A stretch of DNA of 13,880 bases from assembly GCA_023489425.1 (NCBI GenBank), contig JAMDCG010000075.1, forward strand, positions 1 through 13,880, given 5' to 3'. Below, in pieces: positions 1 through 6,979 of the stretch. The translations under genes were made by a program, and so were the position numbers. The notes under the pieces are model-generated. The model had not been told where the DNA came from. It did not search any database and saw nothing but the letters and a program-made list of their open reading frames with translations. The stretch's first letter is position 1; every line of letters starts with the position of its first letter. This DNA is from Thermoplasmatota archaeon. Lineage in GTDB: Archaea; Thermoplasmatota; Thermoplasmata; Thermoplasmatales; Thermoplasmataceae.

Positions 1-513
1 ATATATGCTGCAGGAGATTGTGCAATGTCCATCAATAGAATTAGTGGTAAACCGGAGTCACAGCCACTTGCCCAGATCGCAAACAAGATGGGCAGGATAG
101 CAGGATCAAATCTTGCAGGGAGGGAGATGATTTTTCCAGGAGGACTGGGGACAACTCTCGTCAAGGTGTTTGACTTTGAACTCGGGTTCTGTGGGTTTAA
201 TGAAGTCATTGCTGAAAAGGAGGGCTTTTCTCCAGAGGTTAAGATAGTAAAGGGGAAGAGCAGGGCAAATTACTATCCTGGGGGCAGCAACCTTGTAATT
301 AAGATAGTATATGACAGGGAAAGCAGGCGTCTTCTAGGTTCAGAAGTATCTTCAATGGATAATGGGGCATGGAGATTGAATACGCTAGAAACTGCCATAT
401 ATGCAGGCATGACGGTCGATGACCTGTTTTATAACGATCTCGGCTATACACCTCCATTCGGTCCAGTCTGGGACCCAATAATTATAGCTGCAAGCTTGAC
501 CATGAGGGATTGA
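1..513 (+). CDS. FAD-dependent pyridine nucleotide-disulfide oxidoreductase, CoA-disulfide reductase/NADH oxidase type, C-terminal part
   Basis: The gene enters from the left edge: frame 1 is open from base 1, and the first visible residues, IYAAGDCA, are the second FAD-binding motif of this flavoenzyme family. An ATG at 25 is internal, not a start. The remaining 170 residues are the end of the FAD domain plus the dimerisation domain. Visible motifs are NKMGRIAGSNLAG, a YYPG motif (fragment residues about 92-95) and YTPPFGPVWDP near the end, typical of CoA-disulfide reductases and related NADH oxidases. In that family an N-terminal cysteine and NAD(P)H reduce CoA disulfide, polysulfide or oxygen; the catalytic cysteine lies outside the window, so the substrate cannot be settled. 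The protein is cytosolic. The stop overlaps the convergent phosphatase gene by 32 nt. Confidence 0.9.
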   Translation: MYAAGDCAMSINRISGKPESQPLAQIANKMGRIAGSNLAGREMIFPGGLGTTLVKVFDFELGFCGFNEVIAEKEGFSPEVKIVKGKSRANYYPGGSNLVIKIVYDRESRRLLGSEVSSMDNGAWRLNTLETAIYAGMTVDDLFYNDLGYTPPFGPVWDPIIIAASLTMRD

Positions 514-1138
514 TATCAGAATACCAGTCTTCCCTCATATTCATAGACAGGAATGGAGAATATCTTCCTTTTTCAACATCAAGTCCAAGTAAAGCGCAGT
601 TGAGGAAGGTTCTTGGTTTCGGTACCACATTGAGTTTCTGATAGATAATAGACCACATGACACCTCCATGGGTAACGATCAATATCTTCTTGCTATCTCT
701 TGAATCATTCAGTATCTGATCAATGCAATTACCTATTCTCCTGTGAAATGAAGAACTGCTTTCTATGTTTGGGATGAAGTCTATGTTTGGTGTTACGGGA
801 GAGAAATTCATCGAAACACCAAATTTCTTCATTATTCCTTCTGAATCTAGCCCCTCCACCCCCTTAAAATTTCTCTCACCCAGGCAATCTTCTATTATGA
901 GTCCCGGTTTTGAACCACTTCCAGTGACTGCTTCTGCCGTGTCAATGCATCTCTGGAATGGGCTGCAATAGACCTTCTCAGGGTTAATTTTCAAAATCAC
1001 ATCTTTTAGTCCCTCAGCCTGCTTCCTCCCATCGTCATTAATATGACTTTCCTCCGGGCAGTACCATAAACCTGATCTGTTGCAGTCTGTCTGCCCATGC
1101 CTTAGAACGTAGACTTTTCCACTGAAATCATTACTCAT
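482..1138 (-). CDS. Histidine phosphatase superfamily protein (phosphoglycerate mutase-like)
   Basis: This 218-residue protein carries the family signature LRHGQTD, with the nucleophilic His14 in R13-H14-G15. SPFQRC provides the second conserved arginine (R63), E88 in IEDCLGERNFKG is a candidate acid, and the second catalytic histidine is H157 in VTHGGVMW. Members transfer or hydrolyse phosphate through a phosphohistidine; substrates range from phosphoglycerate and fructose bisphosphate to nucleotide or cobalamin precursors, and nothing here decides between them. The length is normal for the cofactor-independent or phosphatase-like branch. ATG at 1138 is the only sensible start: the RHG motif follows 12 residues later. 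A TATA-like box lies at 1161-1168. The 3' end overlaps the convergent oxidoreductase gene by 32 nt. Confidence 0.88.
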   Translation of the reverse strand: MSNDFSGKVYVLRHGQTDCNRSGLWYCPEESHINDDGRKQAEGLKDVILKINPEKVYCSPFQRCIDTAEAVTGSGSKPGLIIEDCLGERNFKGVEGLDSEGIMKKFGVSMNFSPVTPNIDFIPNIESSSSFHRRIGNCIDQILNDSRDSKKILIVTHGGVMWSIIYQKLNVVPKPRTFLNCALLGLDVEKGRYSPFLSMNMREDWYSDINPSWSSLQL

Positions 1139-1160
1139 TCCTTTGGCTTAATCCCTTATG

Positions 1161-1168
1161 TAATAAAA
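1161..1168 (-). promoter_or_regulatory. TATA-like box for the phosphatase gene
   Basis: On the minus strand the octamer TTTTATTA lies 23-30 nt before the ATG at 1138, in the 54-nt gap after the MFS gene. This spacing fits a leaderless or near-leaderless archaeal transcript. In AT-rich DNA such boxes also occur by chance. Confidence 0.4.
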
Positions 1169-1192
1169 TTTTTCCCAATGGTTTCACAGGAA

Positions 1193-2338
1193 TCAAGTCT
1201 TGAACCATGAATATTTCCAGTACAGTATAATATCATAGGCAGCCTTTATACCTCCCGCTGCGAACATTAGGGATGATGGAAACAGATCAACTGCCAGGCC
1301 TCCAAGTAATGGACCGGGTATCTGTGAGGCTGATCGGGCGGAGGTAAATCGTGAGTTTGCTCCTATCCTGCTCTCCTTTGGTATAAACGTGTTTATGAAG
1401 CTATCCCTTGCTGGTACGTCCATCTGGCTAGTTGTCTGCCGCAGGTATAAAAATGCCTCGCTCCATAAAAGATTATGAACAATGGGCATGAACAGGAGAA
1501 ACCCATTGCTTATCAGGTGTGTGAATACCATTGTTCTTATGAGCCCAATGCTGTTCTGAATCCTTGAAGAAATCAGAATGGAAATGGCGGTCAGTATATT
1601 TACGATCAGGAATATTGCACCGGCAGAACTAAGGTCTATATTATATACGGCCTTGAACCACAGCGTGAGCATGGAAGTTGTTATCAGGCCACCTCCGATT
1701 GAATCCATGGAGAATAATTCCGTTAGTGTTCGTATATGACCTTTCATATCATCCGATATTTCTTTACGCTCCACCTTTTTCTCATATACTGGAAATTCAA
1801 TCAAAAGATAGAAAAACAATTGCATTACTGCCAGCAGCATGTCCATTAGGAATATTTCCTGAAAGGTTATTGAACTGAATATGAACAGAACAAGTGAACC
1901 TATGGAGGCAGCACCATAGGAACCAAAATTGTAAATGGAGAATGTCTTGTTCTTTATTTTCTGTTCAACTTCAAAATGGCTAATCGTGTACTGTTCTATT
2001 GGCTGATAGGCTGAAAGGTCTCTTCCACTTAGAGAGATACCACCTACAATCACACCAATCACGTAAAAAATGGGATTGTCAAACATTATGAGGAGAAGGA
2101 ACCCAATAATCAGGAGTGACGATAATAGAAGAGACCTCAATTTAAGTGATCTGTTGATGCGCCCGTATAATATAACAAATATACTGGTCGACAGAAGGCT
2201 TAAAAATAATACCACACCAATATCGATTGAGTTATAGTGAAAGGAGGCGAGATAATAGGGTGAGCTAACTGCCATGGTAATGAATATGAATGATCTGAAT
2301 GATTTTGTGAGTGTAAGTAATCCGGATTGCCTGTGCAT
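1193..2338 (-). CDS. Major facilitator superfamily transporter, 12-helix type
   Basis: This 381-residue protein is hydrophobic throughout, with about 11-12 predicted membrane helices. The first spans about residues 15-33 (SFIFITMAVSSPYYLASF). A longer basic/acidic cytosolic loop near residues 187-200 (EKKVERKEISDD) separates the two six-helix halves, as in MFS proteins. The second half contains QTTSQMDVPARDSFINTFIP (about residues 303-322), then a Pro/Gly-rich helix with PGPLLGGLAVD; this pattern is seen in archaeal MFS permeases of undefined substrate. ATG at 2338 leaves a short cytosolic N-terminus before helix 1. It lies 42 nt behind the DHA2-type transporter and could be co-transcribed with it, although the two are not close relatives. 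The MFS assignment is secure; the substrate is unknown. Confidence 0.85.
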   Translation of the reverse strand: MHRQSGLLTLTKSFRSFIFITMAVSSPYYLASFHYNSIDIGVVLFLSLLSTSIFVILYGRINRSLKLRSLLLSSLLIIGFLLLIMFDNPIFYVIGVIVGGISLSGRDLSAYQPIEQYTISHFEVEQKIKNKTFSIYNFGSYGAASIGSLVLFIFSSITFQEIFLMDMLLAVMQLFFYLLIEFPVYEKKVERKEISDDMKGHIRTLTELFSMDSIGGGLITTSMLTLWFKAVYNIDLSSAGAIFLIVNILTAISILISSRIQNSIGLIRTMVFTHLISNGFLLFMPIVHNLLWSEAFLYLRQTTSQMDVPARDSFINTFIPKESRIGANSRFTSARSASQIPGPLLGGLAVDLFPSSLMFAAGGIKAAYDIILYWKYSWFKT

Positions 2339-2380
2339 TTCCCGTCAATACGTTTTTCATTAAAAATAGTTTGGAGACTT

Positions 2381-3802
2381 TTATCTCTTTTCTGCCCTGT
2401 CTTCCTTTCCCCTTGCGAAGGAAAACAGTGCACCCACAAGCAGGATTGCAAGACATACAAAGAAGGCTGATCTTATCCCACTTAATAGTGCAGCTGATAC
2501 AGATGGGCTTAGCCCTCCATCCAGTTCGCTTGTGCCTGCAAATACTTCATAAGCAACATATCTTGATACGCTGAGACTTGCTATGGATATGGATACTATA
2601 AAGCTGCCAAGCATACCGATGTTTGACATTGTTCGCAGGAATCCTGAGGATAGACCATATAGATCTTTCGGTGAGTTTGCCATAACTGCACTGTTGTTTG
2701 CCGGGAAAAACAGCGCAGAACCTATTCCTGTGAAGAAAGATCCGACTATAATTATATCCAGTGTTGAATTCACCTTAAGTACAGAATATATTAAAATGGC
2801 CACGCCCATTATTAGAAGACCTGTAGTTGCCGGGATCCTTGCTCCTATTTTATCGGCCAATCTTCCAAACAATGGTCCGAGGATGCTTCCAACCACATAT
2901 CCTGGAAGAAGATAGAGTGAGCTCACAAATGGCGTTAGGTCCCTGATCCCCTGAAGGTACATGATCAAAAGGAACACCACGGACAGGAATCCAAGACTCT
3001 GCAGAAATGCAGAAATAATAGAATAACTAAGGACGCGTATTCTGAATATCCTGAATGGTATGAGCGGCCTGGACACATGTCTTTCTACAGCAATGAAAGC
3101 GGCCAGCACAATTGTACCTCCAAGCAGGAACATTTCATTATAAAGTGTCAGGCCACTGGTAGTGATATCGACACCTCCATAGGCAAGGATTGCAAGGGAG
3201 GCAGCAAGCAGTGTTGCTCCAGGGATATCAAGCTTATTGGGGACTTTCTGCCCCGGATTAATATTCCTTATTGCATACACGAATGCAAATATCCCTATGG
3301 GTACGTTTATGTAGAAAATATACTGCCATCCAATGAAAGTTGTTATGATCCCTCCCAGAACTATTCCGAGCATTGCACCGGAGTTGAAGCCAATTGCCGT
3401 ATATCCGAAAACTCTTCCCCTCTTCTGCGGCGGGAAATTATCTGCCACTATTGCCCCACTATTAGACTGGATCATCGCCGCTCCCAATGCCTGAATTGCC
3501 CTGAATCCTATCAGTTCATATATGGAGGTTGATGCACCACTCAGCGCAGAACCGATCGTAAAAATACCAATGCCGGCAGTGAATATTTTCTTTCTTGTTA
3601 CTATATCACCAAGCCGTCCCAGCTGAGTTGTACCTACTGCGATTACAAGCAGGTAAATCAGGATAACCCATATCGATAGGGAAAGTTGAGTTTTGAAATA
3701 TTCGTTTATGGTTGTGAGGGCTAGAAGAACAATTGTAGAATCGATTGCCCCCATCAGAACGCCGATCAAAAGTACCAGGATCAGTTTGCTTTCCCTTTCC
3801 AT
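2381..3802 (-). CDS. MFS transporter, DHA2 family (14-helix drug:H+ antiporter type)
   Basis: The 473-residue length and about 14 hydrophobic segments fit the DHA2 branch. Helix 1 holds AIDSTIVLLALTTI (residues 19-32), the family's D-x-TIV motif. The loop after helix 2 is LGRLGDIVTRKKIF (about 61-74), a form of MFS motif A. MLGIVLGGII followed by GWQYIFYINVPIG (about 158-170) is the DHA2 motif C and following signature. Such proteins export hydrophobic compounds or drugs in exchange for protons across the cytoplasmic membrane; in an acidophile the large proton gradient would drive this. The natural substrate cannot be read from sequence. ATG at 3802 comes six residues before helix 1 and has a TATA box 21-28 nt upstream, suggesting a leaderless mRNA. 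Confidence 0.9.
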   Translation of the reverse strand: MERESKLILVLLIGVLMGAIDSTIVLLALTTINEYFKTQLSLSIWVILIYLLVIAVGTTQLGRLGDIVTRKKIFTAGIGIFTIGSALSGASTSIYELIGFRAIQALGAAMIQSNSGAIVADNFPPQKRGRVFGYTAIGFNSGAMLGIVLGGIITTFIGWQYIFYINVPIGIFAFVYAIRNINPGQKVPNKLDIPGATLLAASLAILAYGGVDITTSGLTLYNEMFLLGGTIVLAAFIAVERHVSRPLIPFRIFRIRVLSYSIISAFLQSLGFLSVVFLLIMYLQGIRDLTPFVSSLYLLPGYVVGSILGPLFGRLADKIGARIPATTGLLIMGVAILIYSVLKVNSTLDIIIVGSFFTGIGSALFFPANNSAVMANSPKDLYGLSSGFLRTMSNIGMLGSFIVSISIASLSVSRYVAYEVFAGTSELDGGLSPSVSAALLSGIRSAFFVCLAILLVGALFSFARGKEDRAEKR

Positions 3803-3822
3803 GGTACGATATTCTATTTTCG

Positions 3823-3830
3823 ATATTTAA
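3823..3830 (-). promoter_or_regulatory. TATA box for the DHA2 transporter
   Basis: TTAAATAT on the minus strand, 21-28 nt before ATG 3802. It closely matches the archaeal TATA element and its spacing predicts transcription starting at or beside the start codon. No convincing operator palindrome was seen around it. Confidence 0.55.
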
Positions 3831-3945
3831 CTTAATTATAGATAATATTGGACTCCACGATAAAAACCTTGTTCGTTATGACCATAATTTTAGAATTTGA
3901 TCAACGCAGTATTACAATGTTTATTATATCAGGCTATAGGAAATG

Positions 3946-3953
3946 TTTAATTA
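3946..3953 (+). promoter_or_regulatory. Candidate TATA box for the ESCRT-III-like gene
   Basis: TTTAATTA lies 28-35 nt before ATG 3981, which would give a very short 5' leader. A second AT-rich element, TTATAATATA at 3963-3972, is too close to the ATG for a leaderless start. No Shine-Dalgarno sequence precedes the ATG. Confidence 0.4.
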
Positions 3954-3980
3954 GTGGAAATGTTATAATATACTGATAAA

Positions 3981-4577
3981 ATGGCTATTAAATTACGCAA
4001 AAGTGAGGATGACAAACAATTTGAGACGAGAAGTAAGATCAGGAATTATAAGTCTCAGATAGACAGGGGTCTGAAAAGACAGCAGCAACTGATGGCCCAG
4101 GCCATAAACAACATAAAAAAAGCAGCATCAATAAAAGATAAGAAAGGAATGCTGAATGCGGCACAGAATGCAGTCAGGATAAAAAGTTCAATTGAATACC
4201 TGAAGAGCTTTTCACTTTATCTTGATAATTTGGAGATTACATTTGAATTTGTATATAACGAAAGGAGAAACAACGAGATTCTGTCTGATGCCAATAAAGA
4301 ACTCAACAAGAGGATGCTCTCAGAGGAGCAGGCAAGACAGATTGAGAACAACATTCAGGCCATAAACCAGAAGACTGAAGATCTTGAAAGAAGACTTGAG
4401 GATCAGTTCGGGAACATAAACCAGAGCCTTGATGAATTTGCTGCGAGGGGGGGAGAAAATGTTGATGAGGTGATAGGAAGCATCGTAGGCCAGAATACAC
4501 CTGAGAATCAGGAAAAATCAAACAGTGAGATTGACGACCTGATCAGCAAGATCATGGGAGAAAATACAAAAACGTAA
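3981..4577 (+). CDS. Small helical protein resembling ESCRT-III/Snf7 (CdvB-like), tentative
   Basis: This 198-residue protein is almost entirely helical and charged. After a basic N-terminus come a basic helix (about 17-50) and a second long helix (about 53-110) joined by the short turn IKDKKG, giving a helical hairpin. The part around residues 58-112 (AAQNAVRIKSSIEYL to ANKELNKRM) and the shorter acidic helices after 115 follow the general layout of Snf7-type proteins: basic hairpin, then acidic regulatory tail. The last helix, SEIDDLISKIMGE (182-194), only loosely recalls an MIT-interacting motif. There is no signal peptide or membrane segment. ESCRT-III proteins polymerise on membranes and cut necks in division or vesicle release; if this is a homolog it may act on the membrane with the adjacent GTPases. 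A plain coiled-coil protein remains possible. Its stop is 4 nt from that of the convergent operon. Confidence 0.85.
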   Translation: MAIKLRKSEDDKQFETRSKIRNYKSQIDRGLKRQQQLMAQAINNIKKAASIKDKKGMLNAAQNAVRIKSSIEYLKSFSLYLDNLEITFEFVYNERRNNEILSDANKELNKRMLSEEQARQIENNIQAINQKTEDLERRLEDQFGNINQSLDEFAARGGENVDEVIGSIVGQNTPENQEKSNSEIDDLISKIMGENTKT

Positions 4578-4581
4578 TTCT

Positions 4582-6978
4582 TCAAAGCATGAGAAGCCAA
4601 CCAAAGAATAGCTTGAATGCGTAATTAGTATCCGGGTCATAAGGGATCCTCAGGATTCCATCTATTTCCTGTGACTCTATGGAAGTTTTCCCTTCTTTGT
4701 CCGTTTTTATTTTTATTGTCGGTCTTATGTAGATCGTACTTGAATTGATACGTGTTTCAATTATCTTCCAGGTTTCTGTAAGGAGCATAACTACCTCCCT
4801 TGGTGTCTGGCCCTCAAGATCCAATGTTCCAACGGGAAAATTAAAAAGCACAAAGCAGAATCTTGGATCGGGGAGACCTTTCTTCCTGTTATCAAGAATA
4901 TCCCTGAGAATTTTCGCAATTTTTAGATCATAATTTTTTAAATCTGAATACATGGACTGATCTATGAAAACTGCATAGGCCTTCCCATTGCTCAAATTAC
5001 CTTTTGATTTCTCTGAATCCCTTTCGAGAGTTGCCCCTGACCAATCCACTATGGTAAGATTCTTGAACACACTGCCCTCCTTTGGTTTCAGCAGGATAGA
5101 TATATTGTTACTTTTACCGTTCTTATTTTTATCAGGGAACTGGCCATTCACGATAATGCTGTTAAGAAGCGATTCCATGAGTTCTATGCCACTGGTTATA
5201 TCCCATGTGAACTTTGTATCAGATGATAGTGAATCTATGTAATTTAAAAAGAATGCAAGGAATGTAGTCTTTCCTGAATTTTCTGGACCTACGATGTTCA
5301 GGGTGCTGTAACTCTCGCTATTAACTCCATAGAGTGCACCATATTGATTTGTTCCTCTGGAGATCATTGACTCCTCATATTGCTTATATCTTGATCGGGA
5401 TGTTTCATCCAGGAGGGAAAATCTTGCAGGGGTGGCAATAACAGAAGCCGCATATGCAACCATCATTACTGTGAGAAAACTGGCTGAATAAACTATTCCT
5501 GATGAGTGATAAGAATTGAAATGTGGGGTGTAAACTGTTAAAATGAAATACATCCCGATTATGGATGCCAACATCCCACCTTTCCTCGTACCAGGAGATG
5601 CAGCCCCACCAAGGATGTATGCTACAACAAACAGAGATAGAAGCATGATTATGGAGAAAATCAAAGGCAACCAATCTATATTCCCATTGTTCTGGAATAT
5701 CAGTGTTCCACTGATGAAAAGTCCTCCGAAGAAAGATACTTTCTCAATGATCTCAGTAAAGAAAAAGAATATGATCACGAATGAGAGTAAAAGGCTCACC
5801 ATATTCAGGATTTCGTTCCTGATTTTAGATAGCAGTCCCTTTGTTACCAGGTAGGTTGTGGAAAGAAAAAGGAGGATAAGAAAACTTGATTTTAGAAGAT
5901 CTGAGATAAGGATCAGCGAGATTATATCCCGGATTAGAAAAGTTAGGGAGTAATATACAACGACCGGACCGGAGGAAAATGTGCCGGCAAATAGTAAAAA
6001 AATAAAGACTGCAATGAAGCCAGACAGAAATGAGAATGAGTAGAGTGCATTCTTTGCTTTTGACCACTTCATCCTGTAACCTGTGGCAGAAGAAATGGCT
6101 ACGATTAAGGAAAACGAAGGAAACCACAGGAAAAGATATTCAAAGAATGCAATGGGTGAATTCATTGATGTGAGACCAAGGTTGCCTGTATCCGTCAGTA
6201 TAAGGGCTAACAGTATCATAACTACTGCAGGACCACCTGAATTTACCAGGAAAACAGGATCGCTATCGGACTCCTTGAAGCGCAGGAAGTATCCTATAAT
6301 TAGCATGATAATTAGTGAAAGAGGCAACAGGTAGTATAGTATCTCTTCATGGGAAAGATATGGATTGCTTAAATACAGCTCCCTGGAAATAAAAATCAGG
6401 ATTATAGCTGAAAAAAATGCTGAGAAGTAGGAGATTCTGATTCTCTGAAGAATGGATAGAAATTTGCCCTGTATACTGACAATCAGTAATATGCCGGATA
6501 GGCCGGATAGGGAAAATGTTGAAATTATGAGATAAAACAGAGTCTCAGTGCCGTTGGAAATGGATGCAAATGTCTTCCCAATTGCCAGCAATGTAAGCAC
6601 CTGTATGAGGAGCAGGAGTAGAATATATGAAAGCGAGGAAAATATGAACCTGTATAATCTCCTTATCACGATCTGATTTCTTACACCCAGTGGGTATTTT
6701 TTAAGGTGCGAAAATAATCCTCGCATTAAAAATGTATATATGAAGATAGCAAGTACTATCTTTGCTATCAATGGAATTCCAGCATGACTATCTATTCCAA
6801 GAAGTGTCGCAATGGACCTTTCAATGTTTGAGTTCAGATGTATTCCAAGGGAATTCAGGTAAAAATAAGTGATAAGGAGATACAGGATGAGAAAGAATGG
6901 TGATATTATTCTAAATATTGTATGCACAGCCCTGATGTTAAGATTTTTTTCTCCCCTATTGTTGAGATCTCTATTCAC
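4582..6978 (-). CDS. Polytopic membrane protein with C-terminal GTPase-like domain (probable pseudo-GTPase)
   Basis: 798 residues. Residues about 20-516 form roughly 14-16 membrane helices. The C-terminal cytosolic domain (about 555-798) is a P-loop NTPase with Walker A GPENSGKT (564-571) and G3-like DWSG (645-648) after a hydrophobic strand. At the G4 position, where the paralog from 10074-11549 has TKTD, this protein has FNFP (712-715). The switch-I threonine is also missing (FPDKNKNG), so guanine binding or hydrolysis is probably altered or lost. Paralogy is shown by GKTTFLAFF, SGIELME, and the C-terminal YDPDTNYAFKLFFGWL. The start is GTG at 6978, with AGGT 6 nt upstream; no other start exists before helix 1. 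It is the last gene of the operon, 1 nt after the previous stop. The membrane half is unrecognised and may be a sensor, channel or anchor. Confidence 0.88.
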   Translation of the reverse strand: MNRDLNNRGEKNLNIRAVHTIFRIISPFFLILYLLITYFYLNSLGIHLNSNIERSIATLLGIDSHAGIPLIAKIVLAIFIYTFLMRGLFSHLKKYPLGVRNQIVIRRLYRFIFSSLSYILLLLLIQVLTLLAIGKTFASISNGTETLFYLIISTFSLSGLSGILLIVSIQGKFLSILQRIRISYFSAFFSAIILIFISRELYLSNPYLSHEEILYYLLPLSLIIMLIIGYFLRFKESDSDPVFLVNSGGPAVVMILLALILTDTGNLGLTSMNSPIAFFEYLFLWFPSFSLIVAISSATGYRMKWSKAKNALYSFSFLSGFIAVFIFLLFAGTFSSGPVVVYYSLTFLIRDIISLILISDLLKSSFLILLFLSTTYLVTKGLLSKIRNEILNMVSLLLSFVIIFFFFTEIIEKVSFFGGLFISGTLIFQNNGNIDWLPLIFSIIMLLSLFVVAYILGGAASPGTRKGGMLASIIGMYFILTVYTPHFNSYHSSGIVYSASFLTVMMVAYAASVIATPARFSLLDETSRSRYKQYEESMISRGTNQYGALYGVNSESYSTLNIVGPENSGKTTFLAFFLNYIDSLSSDTKFTWDITSGIELMESLLNSIIVNGQFPDKNKNGKSNNISILLKPKEGSVFKNLTIVDWSGATLERDSEKSKGNLSNGKAYAVFIDQSMYSDLKNYDLKIAKILRDILDNRKKGLPDPRFCFVLFNFPVGTLDLEGQTPREVVMLLTETWKIIETRINSSTIYIRPTIKIKTDKEGKTSIESQEIDGILRIPYDPDTNYAFKLFFGWLLML

Positions 6979-6979
6979 T

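Larger units (their letters stand above)
3803..3980. promoter_or_regulatory. Divergent intergenic region between transporter and ESCRT-III-like gene
   Basis: An AT-rich region of 178 nt between two divergent genes. It holds the transporter TATA box near its left end and a TTTAATTA candidate at 3946-3953 for the rightward gene. I saw no small ORF, RNA structure or clear inverted repeat in the middle. Confidence 0.6.

Noticed and set aside
182..194. Considered (as protein residues 182-194 of the ESCRT-like protein, encoded near 4524-4562) a true MIT-interacting motif
   Set aside because: Only the L-x-x-K-I part fits; the preceding acidic and following leucine positions do not.
2361..2367. T-run on the minus strand between the MFS genes as a terminator
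   Set aside because: Only five Ts in AT-rich DNA, overlapping a possible TATA element; not enough to call either.
2200..2460. Minus-strand frames across the junction of the two MFS genes
   Set aside because: They overlap the ends of both transporters in the wrong frame and show no coding character of their own.
3077..3532. 151-codon plus-strand open frame inside the DHA2 transporter
   Set aside because: It is antisense to a well-supported transporter, and its translation is Cys/Ser-rich with no family-like pattern.
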